A DNA stretch of 64,000 bases from assembly GCA_946187935.1 (NCBI GenBank), contig CAMHSJ010000004.1, forward strand, positions 1 through 64,000, in the 5' to 3' direction. The position numbers and the translations under genes were made by a program. Below the pieces are notes generated by a model that had not been told where the DNA came from, made no database searches, and saw nothing but the letters and a program-made list of their open reading frames with translations. Source of the DNA: an uncultured Clostridia bacterium. GTDB lineage: Bacteria > Bacillota > Clostridia > Saccharofermentanales > Saccharofermentanaceae. This document shows, piece by piece, positions 8,713 through 17,364 of this stretch (the stretch's first letter is position 1; each line of letters begins with the position of its first letter).

Positions 8713-9262
8713 TGCATGCGTACGTGAGAAGTCGAGAACTCTCATATTAGCCAAAAGGCTTCTTGATACTCTTGACGGAGACATCAGGGAAGTCCGTCTG
8801 GAAGAAACAGTCTTTCCTGTTGTAAATGAAGAGTTTATCGACCTAAGAGACAGCCTGGCAAGAGGCGGCAGGTTTGACGATCCCATGTTTGATCTTGGAA
8901 GAGATTTCTCTAATGCTGATACGATAGTAATAGCAGCTCCTTACTACGATCTGTCTTTCCCCTCTATGCTCAAGCAGTATCTTGAGCAGATAAATGTCGT
9001 GGGACTAACATTTGCTTATAGTGAGAACGGCACTCCTGTAGGGTTGTGCAAAGCAAAGGATCTTTATTATGTTACGACTGCAGGCGGCCCCATCTTATCC
9101 GATGAATATGGCTTCGGATATGTTAAAGCGCTCACAGAAACTTTCTACGGGATAAAGAATGCTTATCAGATCAAAGCCGAAGGTCTTGATATAGCAGGTG
9201 CTGATGTGGATAAGATCCTTGATGACACAAGTGTTGAACTAATCCAAGGCAAGGATATGTGA
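8696..9262 (+). CDS. NAD(P)H-dependent oxidoreductase, flavodoxin-like fold
   Basis: A 188-residue protein of the flavodoxin-like NAD(P)H oxidoreductase group (YwqN/AzoR/KefF type), which binds FMN and reduces quinones, azo compounds or iron. Evidence: the first strand MILFINACVREKSRT, the central segment ADTIVIAAPYYDLSFPSMLKQYLEQI (flavin-binding loop), and YYVTTAGGPI. The start ATG 8696 lies inside the end of the cstA-like gene (17-base overlap). The diguanylate cyclase follows within 10 bases. Substrate cannot be told from sequence. Confidence 0.82.
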   Translation: MILFINACVREKSRTLILAKRLLDTLDGDIREVRLEETVFPVVNEEFIDLRDSLARGGRFDDPMFDLGRDFSNADTIVIAAPYYDLSFPSMLKQYLEQINVVGLTFAYSENGTPVGLCKAKDLYYVTTAGGPILSDEYGFGYVKALTETFYGIKNAYQIKAEGLDIAGADVDKILDDTSVELIQGKDM

Positions 9263-9271
9263 GGTTTGGAA

Positions 9272-10348
9272 ATGTTTCTGGAAATGTACGACCGACATCT
9301 GATAACGATATTTACGATACTGTTGTTCAGCATAGTATTGTGGCCGCGTAAAAGATTCAAGAATACTGACAACAGTTATTTCTGGATAACTGTGATCAGT
9401 TGTTTCTTGCTCGTGATCGAAGACATCACTGAAGTCTGGGTTTCAGGATACCCTTCACTCAGGCTGCTTAGGATCCTGATATCGGTGCTCGGATACAACT
9501 TCCGCTCCGTAGCTGCTGTCGGTCTGCTGTTTGTTATAGTCAGGCCTGAAAAGCGAAAGTTCGTCTTGTGGATCCCGTGCCTTGTCAATCTTCTGGTATG
9601 CTGCACTGCCTTCTTCACGGACATAGCATTCGGATATGACGAGAATTATGCGTTCTACAGAGGACCTTTGGGATATGTTGCCTTTGCTGTCCCCGCACTA
9701 TATCTTATGATGATCCTGTGGATCACGTTTAAGCGTTTTTCGGAGAAGAACAACGTGAGAAGGGGCATTCTTCCGATCTGTGCTGTATTCTGCGCGATCG
9801 CTGCCCTTGGCGATGTTTTATATGGCGGTACACATCTGAATGAAGCAATAATCATAAGCTGCGTTTTTTTCTATATCGTACTGTACTCATTCGACAGCAG
9901 GAGAGATGCGCTTACGGGCCTGTTAAACAGACAGGCCTTTTACGATGATTGCATTTCATTTGACAAGAGGATAGGTGCTGTCATCTCGATAGATATGAAT
10001 GGTCTGAAGGAATTAAATGACACAAAAGGGCATCAGGCCGGAGATGCCGCTCTTGCCAAGATCGGAGAGTGCCTGCGCAATGCTGCAGACCAGAATGCCA
10101 TGACTTACAGAATGGGAGGAGATGAATTCCTGATGCTGTTACTCAGTGAGGATGAGAAGAGTGTCATCAATACCATAGAACGGATCAGGAAGAGTGTTTC
10201 AGAACACGGCTATAGTATTTCTGCCGGATACTCATTACAAAGAGGACATGACAGTCTGACTGAGACGATCAAGGAATCAGACGTGAGAATGTACGAAGAT
10301 AAGAGTAACTACTACAGATCGGCAGGAAAGGACCGCCGCAAGAGATAA
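9272..10348 (+). CDS. Membrane diguanylate cyclase (GGDEF)
   Basis: A 358-residue protein with about six N-terminal membrane helices (to about residue 205) and a C-terminal GGDEF domain starting at RRDALTGLLNRQAFYDD. The catalytic motif MGGDEFLML is intact, so it should make cyclic di-GMP from two GTP. No RxxD inhibitory site is visible five residues before GGDEF, so product inhibition may be weak. The open frame begins at TTG 9266, but ATG 9272 is better spaced from GTGAGG at 9259-9264. The window also holds an HD-GYP protein (38782-40503) that could break the same messenger down. Confidence 0.9.
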   Translation: MFLEMYDRHLITIFTILLFSIVLWPRKRFKNTDNSYFWITVISCFLLVIEDITEVWVSGYPSLRLLRILISVLGYNFRSVAAVGLLFVIVRPEKRKFVLWIPCLVNLLVCCTAFFTDIAFGYDENYAFYRGPLGYVAFAVPALYLMMILWITFKRFSEKNNVRRGILPICAVFCAIAALGDVLYGGTHLNEAIIISCVFFYIVLYSFDSRRDALTGLLNRQAFYDDCISFDKRIGAVISIDMNGLKELNDTKGHQAGDAALAKIGECLRNAADQNAMTYRMGGDEFLMLLLSEDEKSVINTIERIRKSVSEHGYSISAGYSLQRGHDSLTETIKESDVRMYEDKSNYYRSAGKDRRKR

Positions 10349-10409
10349 CACCGGAGGCGGCATGAGTTCTATGAACTGAGCATCAGTTTTCTTAAGTGAC
10401 AGAGGTTAC

Positions 10410-11723
10410 ATGGAAAGACTAAAAGAACTATTTGTTTCTGATCTGGACGGAACGCTGCTTCGAAGTGACGAGACTCTGTCACCTTATTCATGTGACGTTA
10501 TAAACCTTCTCACTGATAAGGGGATGCTCTTTGCATATGCGACGGCGAGGTCTCTTGTTACGGCCAGGAAGGTGACTTCAGGCCTTGATGCTAAGATCCC
10601 TCTTATCATCTACAACGGAGCATTCATCGTAGATAACAAGAGCGGGGAGATACTCAAGTCAAACTATTTTGGCAGTGACGTTTATGCGCTGTTAGACAGG
10701 CTTTTCGAAGAGGATATCTTTCCTATCGTATATGCTCATATCGATGGTAAAGAGAAGTTCTCATATGTTCCTTCACTTGCAAGCAGCGGGCAGAAGGCCT
10801 TTACCGATACGCGCCGGGGTGATGTCAGGGAGAACCGTACAGATTCCGTCCGGGACCTTAAGAAGGGCGACATCTTCTACATAACCTTAATAGACGAACC
10901 GGAGAAGCTAGAGCCTCTGTATGAAGAGTATAAGGGCATCTACCATTGTGTATATCAGCGCGATATCTATACAGGAGATCAGTGGCTTGAGATCATGCCG
11001 CGCGAAGCTTCAAAGGCCAATGCGGCAAAGCAGCTTAAATCAATGCTTGATTGTGACAGGGTCATCGCATATGGTGACGGCAGAAATGACATAGATTTGT
11101 TCGAGGCTTCAGATGAAGGTTATGCCGTGGCAAATGCCCATGAAGACCTGAAGAAGGCTGCAACAGGGATCATCCGTTCAAACGATGAAGATGGCGTGGC
11201 AAGACATCTGATGGAAAGAAAAGGCATCACCTTAAGACAGGCAGCAAAGAATGAGATCGGGAAGATCCTGAAGATGCAGGCAGCAGGCTTTGCAGATCTT
11301 CTTAAAAAATATCAGGACTACGATACAAGCCCTGCAGCAGACAGCATTGACAGGATAAAGGCGCGTTTTGAAATGCCGGGTTCGATCTACTACTTTATCG
11401 AAGCAGAGGGAGAAGATGTCGGTGTCATCCGCATAATAGATACAAAAGACGAGAATCCCAAGAGGATATCTCCGTTGTGGATCCTGCCGGAATATAGAGG
11501 CAGGGGCTATGCGCAGATGGCAATGATCGAAGCAGAGCGCCTTCACGGCCGTTATAACTGGAGCCTTGATACGATCCTTCAGGAGAAGGGCAACCTTTAC
11601 CTGTATGAGAAGATGGGATATAAGAGATCAGGCAACGCTCAGAAGATCAACGACAGGATGGATATAGTCTTTTACACTAAGGATCAATGCGAGGAAGGAA
11701 AGACGCATGGAGCTCGTATTTAA
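10410..11723 (+). CDS. Cof-type HAD phosphatase fused to a GNAT acetyltransferase
   Basis: A 437-residue two-domain protein. Residues 1 to about 270 form a Cof/YbiV-type HAD hydrolase: FVSDLDGTLLRS at 8-19 (nucleophile D11, acid D13), and near the end VIAYGDGRNDIDLFEAS (Mg-binding Asp loop). Residues about 285-425 form a GNAT acetyltransferase: ISPLWILPEYRGRGYAQMAM carries the acetyl-CoA loop, followed by NLYLYEKMGYKRSG. Cof enzymes act on sugar phosphates or similar; the combination suggests dephosphorylation and N-acylation of one metabolite or antibiotic, but this is inference. A broken second GNAT gene overlaps its 3' end. Confidence 0.85.
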   Translation: MERLKELFVSDLDGTLLRSDETLSPYSCDVINLLTDKGMLFAYATARSLVTARKVTSGLDAKIPLIIYNGAFIVDNKSGEILKSNYFGSDVYALLDRLFEEDIFPIVYAHIDGKEKFSYVPSLASSGQKAFTDTRRGDVRENRTDSVRDLKKGDIFYITLIDEPEKLEPLYEEYKGIYHCVYQRDIYTGDQWLEIMPREASKANAAKQLKSMLDCDRVIAYGDGRNDIDLFEASDEGYAVANAHEDLKKAATGIIRSNDEDGVARHLMERKGITLRQAAKNEIGKILKMQAAGFADLLKKYQDYDTSPAADSIDRIKARFEMPGSIYYFIEAEGEDVGVIRIIDTKDENPKRISPLWILPEYRGRGYAQMAMIEAERLHGRYNWSLDTILQEKGNLYLYEKMGYKRSGNAQKINDRMDIVFYTKDQCEEGKTHGARI

Positions 11724-11876
11724 GAATGCTGATATAACCGATGCGGAAGTGCTCATTGACATTTACAACTCGGCATTCCGTGACGATCATCTGCGTTACG
11801 GACAATGAAAAGACGGCAATGTAGTTGTCTTATGGTTTAAGCTCAGAAGGGATCAAGAGAAGGAGGCCGTGCTATG
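11707..11876 (+). pseudogene. Internally deleted GNAT-like gene remnant
   Basis: ATG 11707 opens a 33-codon frame beginning MELVFKNADITDAEVLID and ending HLRYGQ stop (11806-11808). The beginning resembles the N-terminus of stand-alone GNAT enzymes, which normally continue for 130 more residues. The next bases read on in another frame as DGNVVVLWFKLRRDQEKEAV, up to the TGA that overlaps the next ATG; this could be the C-terminal end. The middle with the acetyl-CoA loop is absent. It overlaps the HAD-GNAT gene by 17 bases. Could also be a true short peptide, but I favour a deletion relic. Confidence 0.45.
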
Positions 11877-12191
11877 AGAAAAACAGTTTACTTCATCATC
11901 CAGATCGTTTGGTCACTTGTATATTCAACTGCCGTCTGGTACCTGGCACTCAAGAACGCGAGTTTTGACTTCTATGGAAACAGCGACGACACGTTAATGG
12001 GTGTGATCTTAGTCCTTGGAGCCATAATCTACCTGATCCTGACGATCATACAGATCGTAGTCGGAGCCAAGAAGGTGAAAGAATGGCGAGCTTATCTCAT
12101 CCCCATATCGCTTATCATATCAGGCGCAGCAGGGTTTGCCGGATTGTTTGTTGCTGCTTACGGTTCGGAACTTTTGAATAAGCTGTTTTAA
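11874..12191 (+). CDS. Small membrane protein of unknown function
   Basis: A 105-residue protein with three predicted membrane helices (about residues 5-27, 41-64 and 76-97) and a short basic loop GAKKVKEWR. I do not recognise a family. The start ATG 11874 has a strong AAGGAGG site at 11860-11866 located in the remains of the preceding gene. It converges with the gene on the other strand that ends at 12200, only 8 bases away. Confidence 0.7.
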   Translation: MRKTVYFIIQIVWSLVYSTAVWYLALKNASFDFYGNSDDTLMGVILVLGAIIYLILTIIQIVVGAKKVKEWRAYLIPISLIISGAAGFAGLFVAAYGSELLNKLF

Positions 12192-12199
12192 TCAGCCTC

Positions 12200-12772
12200 T
12201 TAATATCCCAGGATGTCTTCTATGACCATCGTTCTTAACTCAGAAGAATTCCCGAGGATGTAGTCCTTGAGATAGTAATGGTTGGATGAGCCGCCGCCTT
12301 CCCGGCAGTAATCATCCTCTTCATCTGTCCAATATGGACCTTCGCCGATGCATTCAAGTTCTGCCGATATTATTACGTTGTCCTCGAGATAAACGATCGA
12401 GAAGATAGTCGCGTCATACACATATGGTGTCTCTCCTGAAAACCAGTTCCCGCCTTCATCCGTAAGGCCGCAATAGTTTTGATAGCTCTCTTTGATCGCT
12501 TCAAATGCCTTGGCTGCATCGCTATTTGAATCGTAGACCCTGAAATTGCATTCCTCTGCGTAATCTTCATCCGTGCTGCTGTGCCAGAGGTCAAGATATA
12601 TAACGCCGCTTTCATCGTACTTGTGAACGTTCCATCCGTCATACACACCGTAACATGACTCGCCGGGTTCGAGGTCATAATCAGTTGCAAAACGCGTAAA
12701 TGTGAAAAGTCCGCCGATCGTCATAACAAATGATATGGTGGCAGCAATAAGCTTCTCGAGTATAGCGGTCAT
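12200..12772 (-). CDS. Membrane-anchored protein of unknown function
   Basis: A 190-residue protein with one N-terminal membrane helix (about residues 6-26) and an acidic, aromatic-rich outer part containing four or five cysteines. The frame is open further upstream to 12859, but GGAGGAAA precedes ATG 12772 at good spacing, and the extension has no signal. No family recognised. It is divergent from the acyltransferase gene at 12877. Probably exported and anchored; function unknown. Confidence 0.65.
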   Translation of the reverse strand: MTAILEKLIAATISFVMTIGGLFTFTRFATDYDLEPGESCYGVYDGWNVHKYDESGVIYLDLWHSSTDEDYAEECNFRVYDSNSDAAKAFEAIKESYQNYCGLTDEGGNWFSGETPYVYDATIFSIVYLEDNVIISAELECIGEGPYWTDEEDDYCREGGGSSNHYYLKDYILGNSSELRTMVIEDILGY

Positions 12773-12859
12773 AAGTGTTTCCTCCGGCATCTTCCAGTTT
12801 GTTCTTATACCATGTATACAGGCAGCGCGGGAGAAATGTTGCAATCGATACCATTCCAC

Positions 12860-12865
12860 TATAAT
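12860..12865 (+). promoter_or_regulatory. TATAAT -10 box 11 bases before the acyltransferase start
   Basis: A perfect TATAAT at 12860-12865, with TTGCAA at 12839-12844 (15-base spacer, short). Transcription would start near 12872, leaving at most about five leader bases before ATG 12877 and none before GTG 12871. No Shine-Dalgarno site is present, so a leaderless mRNA is suggested. Confidence 0.45.
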
Positions 12866-12876
12866 CTTAAGTGGCT

Positions 12877-13962
12877 ATGCGAAAACACTATATCGACAAC
12901 ATAAGATGCCTTATAATCCTGCTTTTGATCCCTTACCATGCCGCGCAGGCTTTTAACACGTGGGGAGAGCTGAATTACTATCTTTTCTATCCTGATAAGC
13001 TCATAAGCAGTTTTATCGTTTTCTTCAGTCCTTTCTATATGCCTGTAATGTTCCTCCTGGCAGGAGTGAGCACTCGGTATGCATTGAAGAAGCGTTCCTA
13101 TGGGAAGTTTCTGATCGAAAGGGTAAAGAGGCTCATCGTTCCCTTTGTATTTGGCACACTGGCCTTTTGCCCCGTCATGGCTTATATAGGTGATAAGACA
13201 AACTGCGGTTACGGCGGAGGCTTTTTCGCGCATTACAGGATATTCTTCACCAAGTGGACGGATCTGTCAGGTTTTGACGGCGGGTTTAGCGTCGGACAGT
13301 TCTGGTTTTTATACTTTCTGTTCGTGATATCTGTTGCGGGTCTGGGGATCATCTGTCTGTCTAAGCGGGTATTCAAAAAGGAAACGGCAGGGAATATGCC
13401 ATTCTGGGCGATCTGCCTGTTTGTTATACCGCTTCCGTTTTTATATGATCTGCTCTCAGTCGGAGGCAAGAGCTTCGCGGAATACCTGTATGTATTTCTC
13501 ATAGGTTATTACGTCTTTTCGAACGATGACGTGCTCGAAAAGACGGAAAGGTACAGATATCTTTCTCTTGCAGCGGGCCTTGTTGCAGGGATAGCGGATG
13601 TCTATATGTTTATCTGGTCAGGACGAGATTTCGGAATAGCAAATACGGCTGCAAAGGCTTTAACGGAATGGTTCATGATCCTTGCCTTGATCGGGATCGG
13701 CAAGAACCTTCTTGACCGTTCAGGCAGGATTTCCGGTTATCTGTCCTCAAGATCGTTTCTTTTCTTCAGCCTTCATTTTGTATGGATCGTTCTGTTTCAG
13801 TATTGGCTGTCAGGCATTGTGGGAACTGCTAATGTCCTTGCATACTTTGTGCCGGTCTTATGTGCTTATCCTATGACCTTTGCATGTGCTGAGATAGCTT
13901 ACCGGATCCCGTTTTTGAGTTTTCTTTTGGGTGCAAAAGGCAAAAGCGGTTCAGGAAAATGA
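12877..13962 (+). CDS. Acyltransferase 3 family membrane protein
   Basis: A 361-residue integral membrane acyltransferase of the OafA/WecH group. It opens with RKHYIDNIRCLIILLLIPYH, the conserved Arg/Asp start and catalytic-type His of the family, and has about ten membrane helices. Such proteins O-acetylate surface polysaccharides, lipids or secreted sugars. The start is either GTG 12871 or ATG 12877; neither has a ribosome site, and a TATAAT lies directly upstream. The gene stands alone between a divergent unknown gene and a convergent signalling operon. Confidence 0.82.
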   Translation: MRKHYIDNIRCLIILLLIPYHAAQAFNTWGELNYYLFYPDKLISSFIVFFSPFYMPVMFLLAGVSTRYALKKRSYGKFLIERVKRLIVPFVFGTLAFCPVMAYIGDKTNCGYGGGFFAHYRIFFTKWTDLSGFDGGFSVGQFWFLYFLFVISVAGLGIICLSKRVFKKETAGNMPFWAICLFVIPLPFLYDLLSVGGKSFAEYLYVFLIGYYVFSNDDVLEKTERYRYLSLAAGLVAGIADVYMFIWSGRDFGIANTAAKALTEWFMILALIGIGKNLLDRSGRISGYLSSRSFLFFSLHFVWIVLFQYWLSGIVGTANVLAYFVPVLCAYPMTFACAEIAYRIPFLSFLLGAKGKSGSGK

Positions 13963-13968
13963 CGCAAT

Positions 13969-13992
13969 AAAAATGCCCGCTTTTGGCGGGCA
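13969..13992 (-). terminator. Intrinsic terminator of the STAS/phosphatase operon
   Basis: Stem TGCCCGC (13974-13980) with GCGGGCA (13986-13992). Read on the minus strand, the stem is followed by TTTTTATT, so it terminates the operon coming from 16317. It lies just past the acyltransferase stop and could also stop that transcript, less efficiently because the plus side lacks a T tract. Confidence 0.8.
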
Positions 13993-14017
13993 CATTGGCG
14001 ATCCAAACTGAATGGTC

Positions 14018-14317
14018 TTATTCGAAAGACAGGATGTCTGAGAAGCCTGTGACGTCGAAGATCTCCTTGACCGCTTCAGAGGTGTTGGTGATGACCATCG
14101 CTCCCTGCTTGTTCATGATCTTCTGGGAAGACAGGAGCACTCTTAAGCCTGCACTTGAGATGTACTCGAGTTTCTCAAGATCAAATATGAGCTTTGTTAC
14201 GCCGTCGAGCGATCCCTTAAGATCAGCTTCGAGTGTGGGGGCTGTTGTCGTGTCAAGTCTGCCTTCAAGAACTACCTTGAGTTCATTGGCATTTGCATTC
14301 TTATTGATGTTTAGCAT
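14018..14317 (-). CDS. STAS-domain anti-sigma-factor-antagonist-type protein
   Basis: A 99-residue stand-alone STAS protein like SpoIIAA/RsbV. The key segment LEYISSAGLRVLL contains Ser55, in the position phosphorylated by RsbW-type kinases and dephosphorylated by PP2C phosphatases. It has GGAGGAAG before ATG 14317 and is 29 bases downstream of the gene coding for both a PP2C and an RsbW-like domain, so substrate and enzymes are probably one unit. No sigma factor is encoded nearby, so the output partner is not known. Confidence 0.9.
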   Translation of the reverse strand: MLNINKNANANELKVVLEGRLDTTTAPTLEADLKGSLDGVTKLIFDLEKLEYISSAGLRVLLSSQKIMNKQGAMVITNTSEAVKEIFDVTGFSDILSFE

Positions 14318-14346
14318 GGTTCTTCCTCCTGTATTTACTGGTTATA

Positions 14347-16317
14347 TTATAAACGTTTTTCTATCGTTAATCGATTCTTGCCGTCTTTATATTCGTAAGA
14401 GACATCGTCCATAGTCTTCTTTACCATCAGTATTCCGAGCCCGCCTATCGGTCTGTCATCAGCAGGGAGAGTGATGTCCGGATCTTCGTGCCCGAGCGGA
14501 TCGTAGGGGACACCTTCATCTTCGAAGGTTATCTTAACAGACAGGGGAGACTCCCGGGTCACGACCTCGATCACGGCTTCGCCTGTTTTTCCCGGATATG
14601 CATAATGAGCAATATTAACGAAGATCTCTTCTATTGCGATGTCTAACTGCATTTGGGTCTTTACATTGCAGTCAAGACCTTCTAAGATCGCGTCTGCAAA
14701 TGAGAGGACCTGATCAAGTTCATTTGTGTCAGCTTTTACCCGCAGCTGTTTCATATCATTTCCACCGTCCTCTCTAAGATCGCTGCTGCCATTATATCTC
14801 ATGCTGAGCATCGTTATGTCATCAAATTGCGGAGTGCTGCCAATAAATTCATTGATGCAGCTTCTGACACCGCTGTCGAGGTCAGACATCTTGTCTAAGC
14901 AAGACTGGTTCAGCGCATCGATCATGCGCTCTTCACCGAAAAGCTCATGGTCACTGTTATTAGCTTCGGTGACACCATCCGTATAGACATAGATAATGTC
15001 ACCGGGTTTAAGTATGGTCTTGCTCTCTCTGTAGGGGATGCCTTCCATGCAGCCGAGCGGAGGAGAGTGTTTGTCCTTGATAAGCTCGAACTTGCCGTCT
15101 TTGTGCTTAACGGCGGGGTATTCATGTCCTGCATTTGCATAACGGAACTCACCTGTTGATATAGTAAGCACGCCTATCCAGACAGTAACGAACATGTTCA
15201 TTTCATTGCCTTCGCAGAGCTGATCGTTGACCGACATCAGGATCTTCGAGCAGCTGTCAAAATCGGAAAGACCTCTGTTCTTGACAAGCGTCTTGGTTAC
15301 CATCATGAAGAGAGCTGCAGGGATGCCCTTGCCTGATACGTCAGCTATGGTCATAACGAGATGGTCGTTGTCAGGCATATAGAAATCGTAGAAGTCACCG
15401 CCGACTTCCTTAGCAGCTGTCATGGATGCATAGAGGTCAAACTCTTTCCTGTCAGGGTATGCAGGGAATATGTGAGGGAGCATGTTTTCCTGAATGGCGT
15501 TTGCCATCTTGAGCTCGTTGTCAGACAAGGATCTTTCCCTGTTCTGGATAACGTTTAATACGCAGTACATGAGAAGGAGCACGAGCATGATGACAGGACT
15601 CGACAGTGAAATGCCGTATGTGAATACAGTGATTATGCCGATCGCGAGCGGGAAGAAAGCATACATATAAAGGGTAACTATCTGGTACTTCTTGAATCTC
15701 TTTCTGGCAAAGAATACAAGCATCAATGTCAAAACCATGGCTGCATAAGAATAGAGGTTTGAGAGCAGGTATAACGGTCCCCGCTCGTATTTTGCGTCTG
15801 CATTGATAGAATAGTAATAACCAAAGTAAGGATTGATCACTCTTATGATGACCGCCGCCATGAGACCGGTAACGAGAACGGTGTTTATCACCTTGAGCTT
15901 CTTATGTTCCAATCCCAGATAAGTTATGACATAGCGCCAGAAGAGGAATGCCATGACAGGCGCACACATGTAATACAGTGTGTTTACCATCTGGTTCATG
16001 GTAACCATGTTCGGATTGCCGTCAACTATCCAGCAGACTTCATCGAGGAAGGCGCCGCTGAAGCATGTGAACAACAAGAGCAGATAATAGTTGAGATTCT
16101 CCTCGTTCTGGGATCTGTCGATAACGGTGCAGATGAACAGGACATAGCCTAATGCCATGGCGCAGAGATCTGCCGAGATATTGATAATGCTGCTGACCGG
16201 AAGAACTCCTGCTACATGCGCTTCATGGAATCTGTAAACACCGAGAATAAAAACCCCGATAAAGAACAAGGATGCCAGAAACGCACTGATGCTAAATTGT
16301 TTCTTCCCAATGGACAT
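14347..16317 (-). CDS. Membrane PP2C (SpoIIE-type) phosphatase fused to an RsbW-like kinase
   Basis: A 656-residue protein in three parts. Residues about 1-235 hold seven or eight membrane helices. About 260-500 is a SpoIIE/RsbU PP2C domain with the metal-binding Asp motifs GGDFYDFY, IADVSGKG and YTDGVTEA. About 525-656 is an RsbW/SpoIIAB-like HATPase with a complete N box (EEIFVNIAHYAY), Asp-containing EDEGVPYDPL, and GGLGILMVKKTMD. It could therefore both phosphorylate and dephosphorylate the STAS protein encoded next. The frame is open to 16413, but ATG 16317 has GAGGAT upstream and starts the first helix. It is divergent from the CNB-cyclase pair. Confidence 0.88.
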   Translation of the reverse strand: MSIGKKQFSISAFLASLFFIGVFILGVYRFHEAHVAGVLPVSSIINISADLCAMALGYVLFICTVIDRSQNEENLNYYLLLLFTCFSGAFLDEVCWIVDGNPNMVTMNQMVNTLYYMCAPVMAFLFWRYVITYLGLEHKKLKVINTVLVTGLMAAVIIRVINPYFGYYYSINADAKYERGPLYLLSNLYSYAAMVLTLMLVFFARKRFKKYQIVTLYMYAFFPLAIGIITVFTYGISLSSPVIMLVLLLMYCVLNVIQNRERSLSDNELKMANAIQENMLPHIFPAYPDRKEFDLYASMTAAKEVGGDFYDFYMPDNDHLVMTIADVSGKGIPAALFMMVTKTLVKNRGLSDFDSCSKILMSVNDQLCEGNEMNMFVTVWIGVLTISTGEFRYANAGHEYPAVKHKDGKFELIKDKHSPPLGCMEGIPYRESKTILKPGDIIYVYTDGVTEANNSDHELFGEERMIDALNQSCLDKMSDLDSGVRSCINEFIGSTPQFDDITMLSMRYNGSSDLREDGGNDMKQLRVKADTNELDQVLSFADAILEGLDCNVKTQMQLDIAIEEIFVNIAHYAYPGKTGEAVIEVVTRESPLSVKITFEDEGVPYDPLGHEDPDITLPADDRPIGGLGILMVKKTMDDVSYEYKDGKNRLTIEKRL

Positions 16318-16429
16318 ATATAATCCTCTACAACATCGTATAATACAATTATATACTCTTGTTATCTTTATGAATATTAATCTTTGGTAAACCTTCAGAC
16401 ATCTGTTATTCAAGCATATTCTGATGTGC

Positions 16430-16435
16430 TACAAT
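16430..16435 (+). promoter_or_regulatory. Extended -10 promoter of the CNB-cyclase operon
   Basis: TACAAT at 16430-16435 preceded by TG one base away (TGCTACAAT), with a weak -35. It is followed after 25 bases by the ribosome site AAAGGAGA of the CNB gene. Confidence 0.45.
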
Positions 16436-16473
16436 CGGTCTGTATCAATTCATGATAAGAAAGGAGATCTCTC

Positions 16474-17364
16474 GTGGGCACAACAGTTAAGACATATGGC
16501 AGCGGTGAAGTCATCATCAAAGAAGGCGATATCGGCAAGAGTTTCTTTCAGCTTCTGGAAGGCAATGCAGCAGTCTATAAGAATTTCGGCGGGGACGATC
16601 AGGTTAAGCTCGTTGTACTCGAGAAAGGACAGTTCTTTGGTGAGATGGCTGTGATAGATGCTTACCCCAGAAGTTCCACTGTTGTTGCTGAAGGCGATGT
16701 CAGGGCATTGGAGATCCCCGGTGACGATATCAACAGTTATTTTACGGAGAATCCCGATAAGATCCTCGCTATCATGAAGCATCTGGGGAACAGGTTAAAG
16801 GACCTGACAAATGATTACAGCGAGGCTAAGGATCTACTCTCCCAACTTAAGGATTCAAGCAAGAGTGATGCTCTTGCGGCGCTGATAAGAAAGCACACAG
16901 CATTTTTCAAGGCAAGGAAATACTGTAAGCCCAGCGCTGAGGCAGTACGCGAGGCTGATGCCAAGATCTCCGGTGATGGTGCAAAGAAGACAGAGACATA
17001 TGCCGCGGGTACAGTCATTTTCAAAAAAGGCGAACCGGGCAGGTGCATGTATATCGTTCATGGAGGAAGCGTAGGCATTTACAGCAACTATGCTGAGACC
17101 GGTGAGATACGGCTTACAGAACTGTACCCGACTTCGTGCTTCGGAGAGATGGGCATGATCGATAAGGAAGACCGCACGGCTACAGCTGTAGCAGAAACTA
17201 ACGATACTCTTGTTGAGATCATTTATCCTGAAGATCTCGAGGAAATGTTTAGGAACAATCCTGTCAAGGTTGATATGATCCTGCGCCACCTGTCTAACCG
17301 CCTCAGAAGACTTACAGTGGATTATTTCGATACATGTAAGGAAATCGCAGAGCTGGCCGGATAA
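16474..17364 (+). CDS. Double cyclic-nucleotide-binding (CNB) protein
   Basis: A 296-residue soluble protein with two CNB domains (about residues 1-115 and 165-290) joined by a Lys-rich linker, and no DNA-binding or enzyme domain. Each has a full phosphate-binding cassette. The first has FGEMAVID then PRSSTV (Glu57, Arg66, Ser67). The second has FGEMGMID then DRTATA (Glu225, Arg234, Thr235). Glu and Arg bind the ribose and phosphate. Ser/Thr directly after the Arg is the feature of cGMP-selective pockets in PKG and CNG channels, where PKA has Ala. It starts at GTG 16474 after AAAGGAGA, and its TAA overlaps the ATG of the cyclase gene. Likely a receptor and adaptor for that cyclase's product. 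Confidence 0.88.
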   Translation: MGTTVKTYGSGEVIIKEGDIGKSFFQLLEGNAAVYKNFGGDDQVKLVVLEKGQFFGEMAVIDAYPRSSTVVAEGDVRALEIPGDDINSYFTENPDKILAIMKHLGNRLKDLTNDYSEAKDLLSQLKDSSKSDALAALIRKHTAFFKARKYCKPSAEAVREADAKISGDGAKKTETYAAGTVIFKKGEPGRCMYIVHGGSVGIYSNYAETGEIRLTELYPTSCFGEMGMIDKEDRTATAVAETNDTLVEIIYPEDLEEMFRNNPVKVDMILRHLSNRLRRLTVDYFDTCKEIAELAG

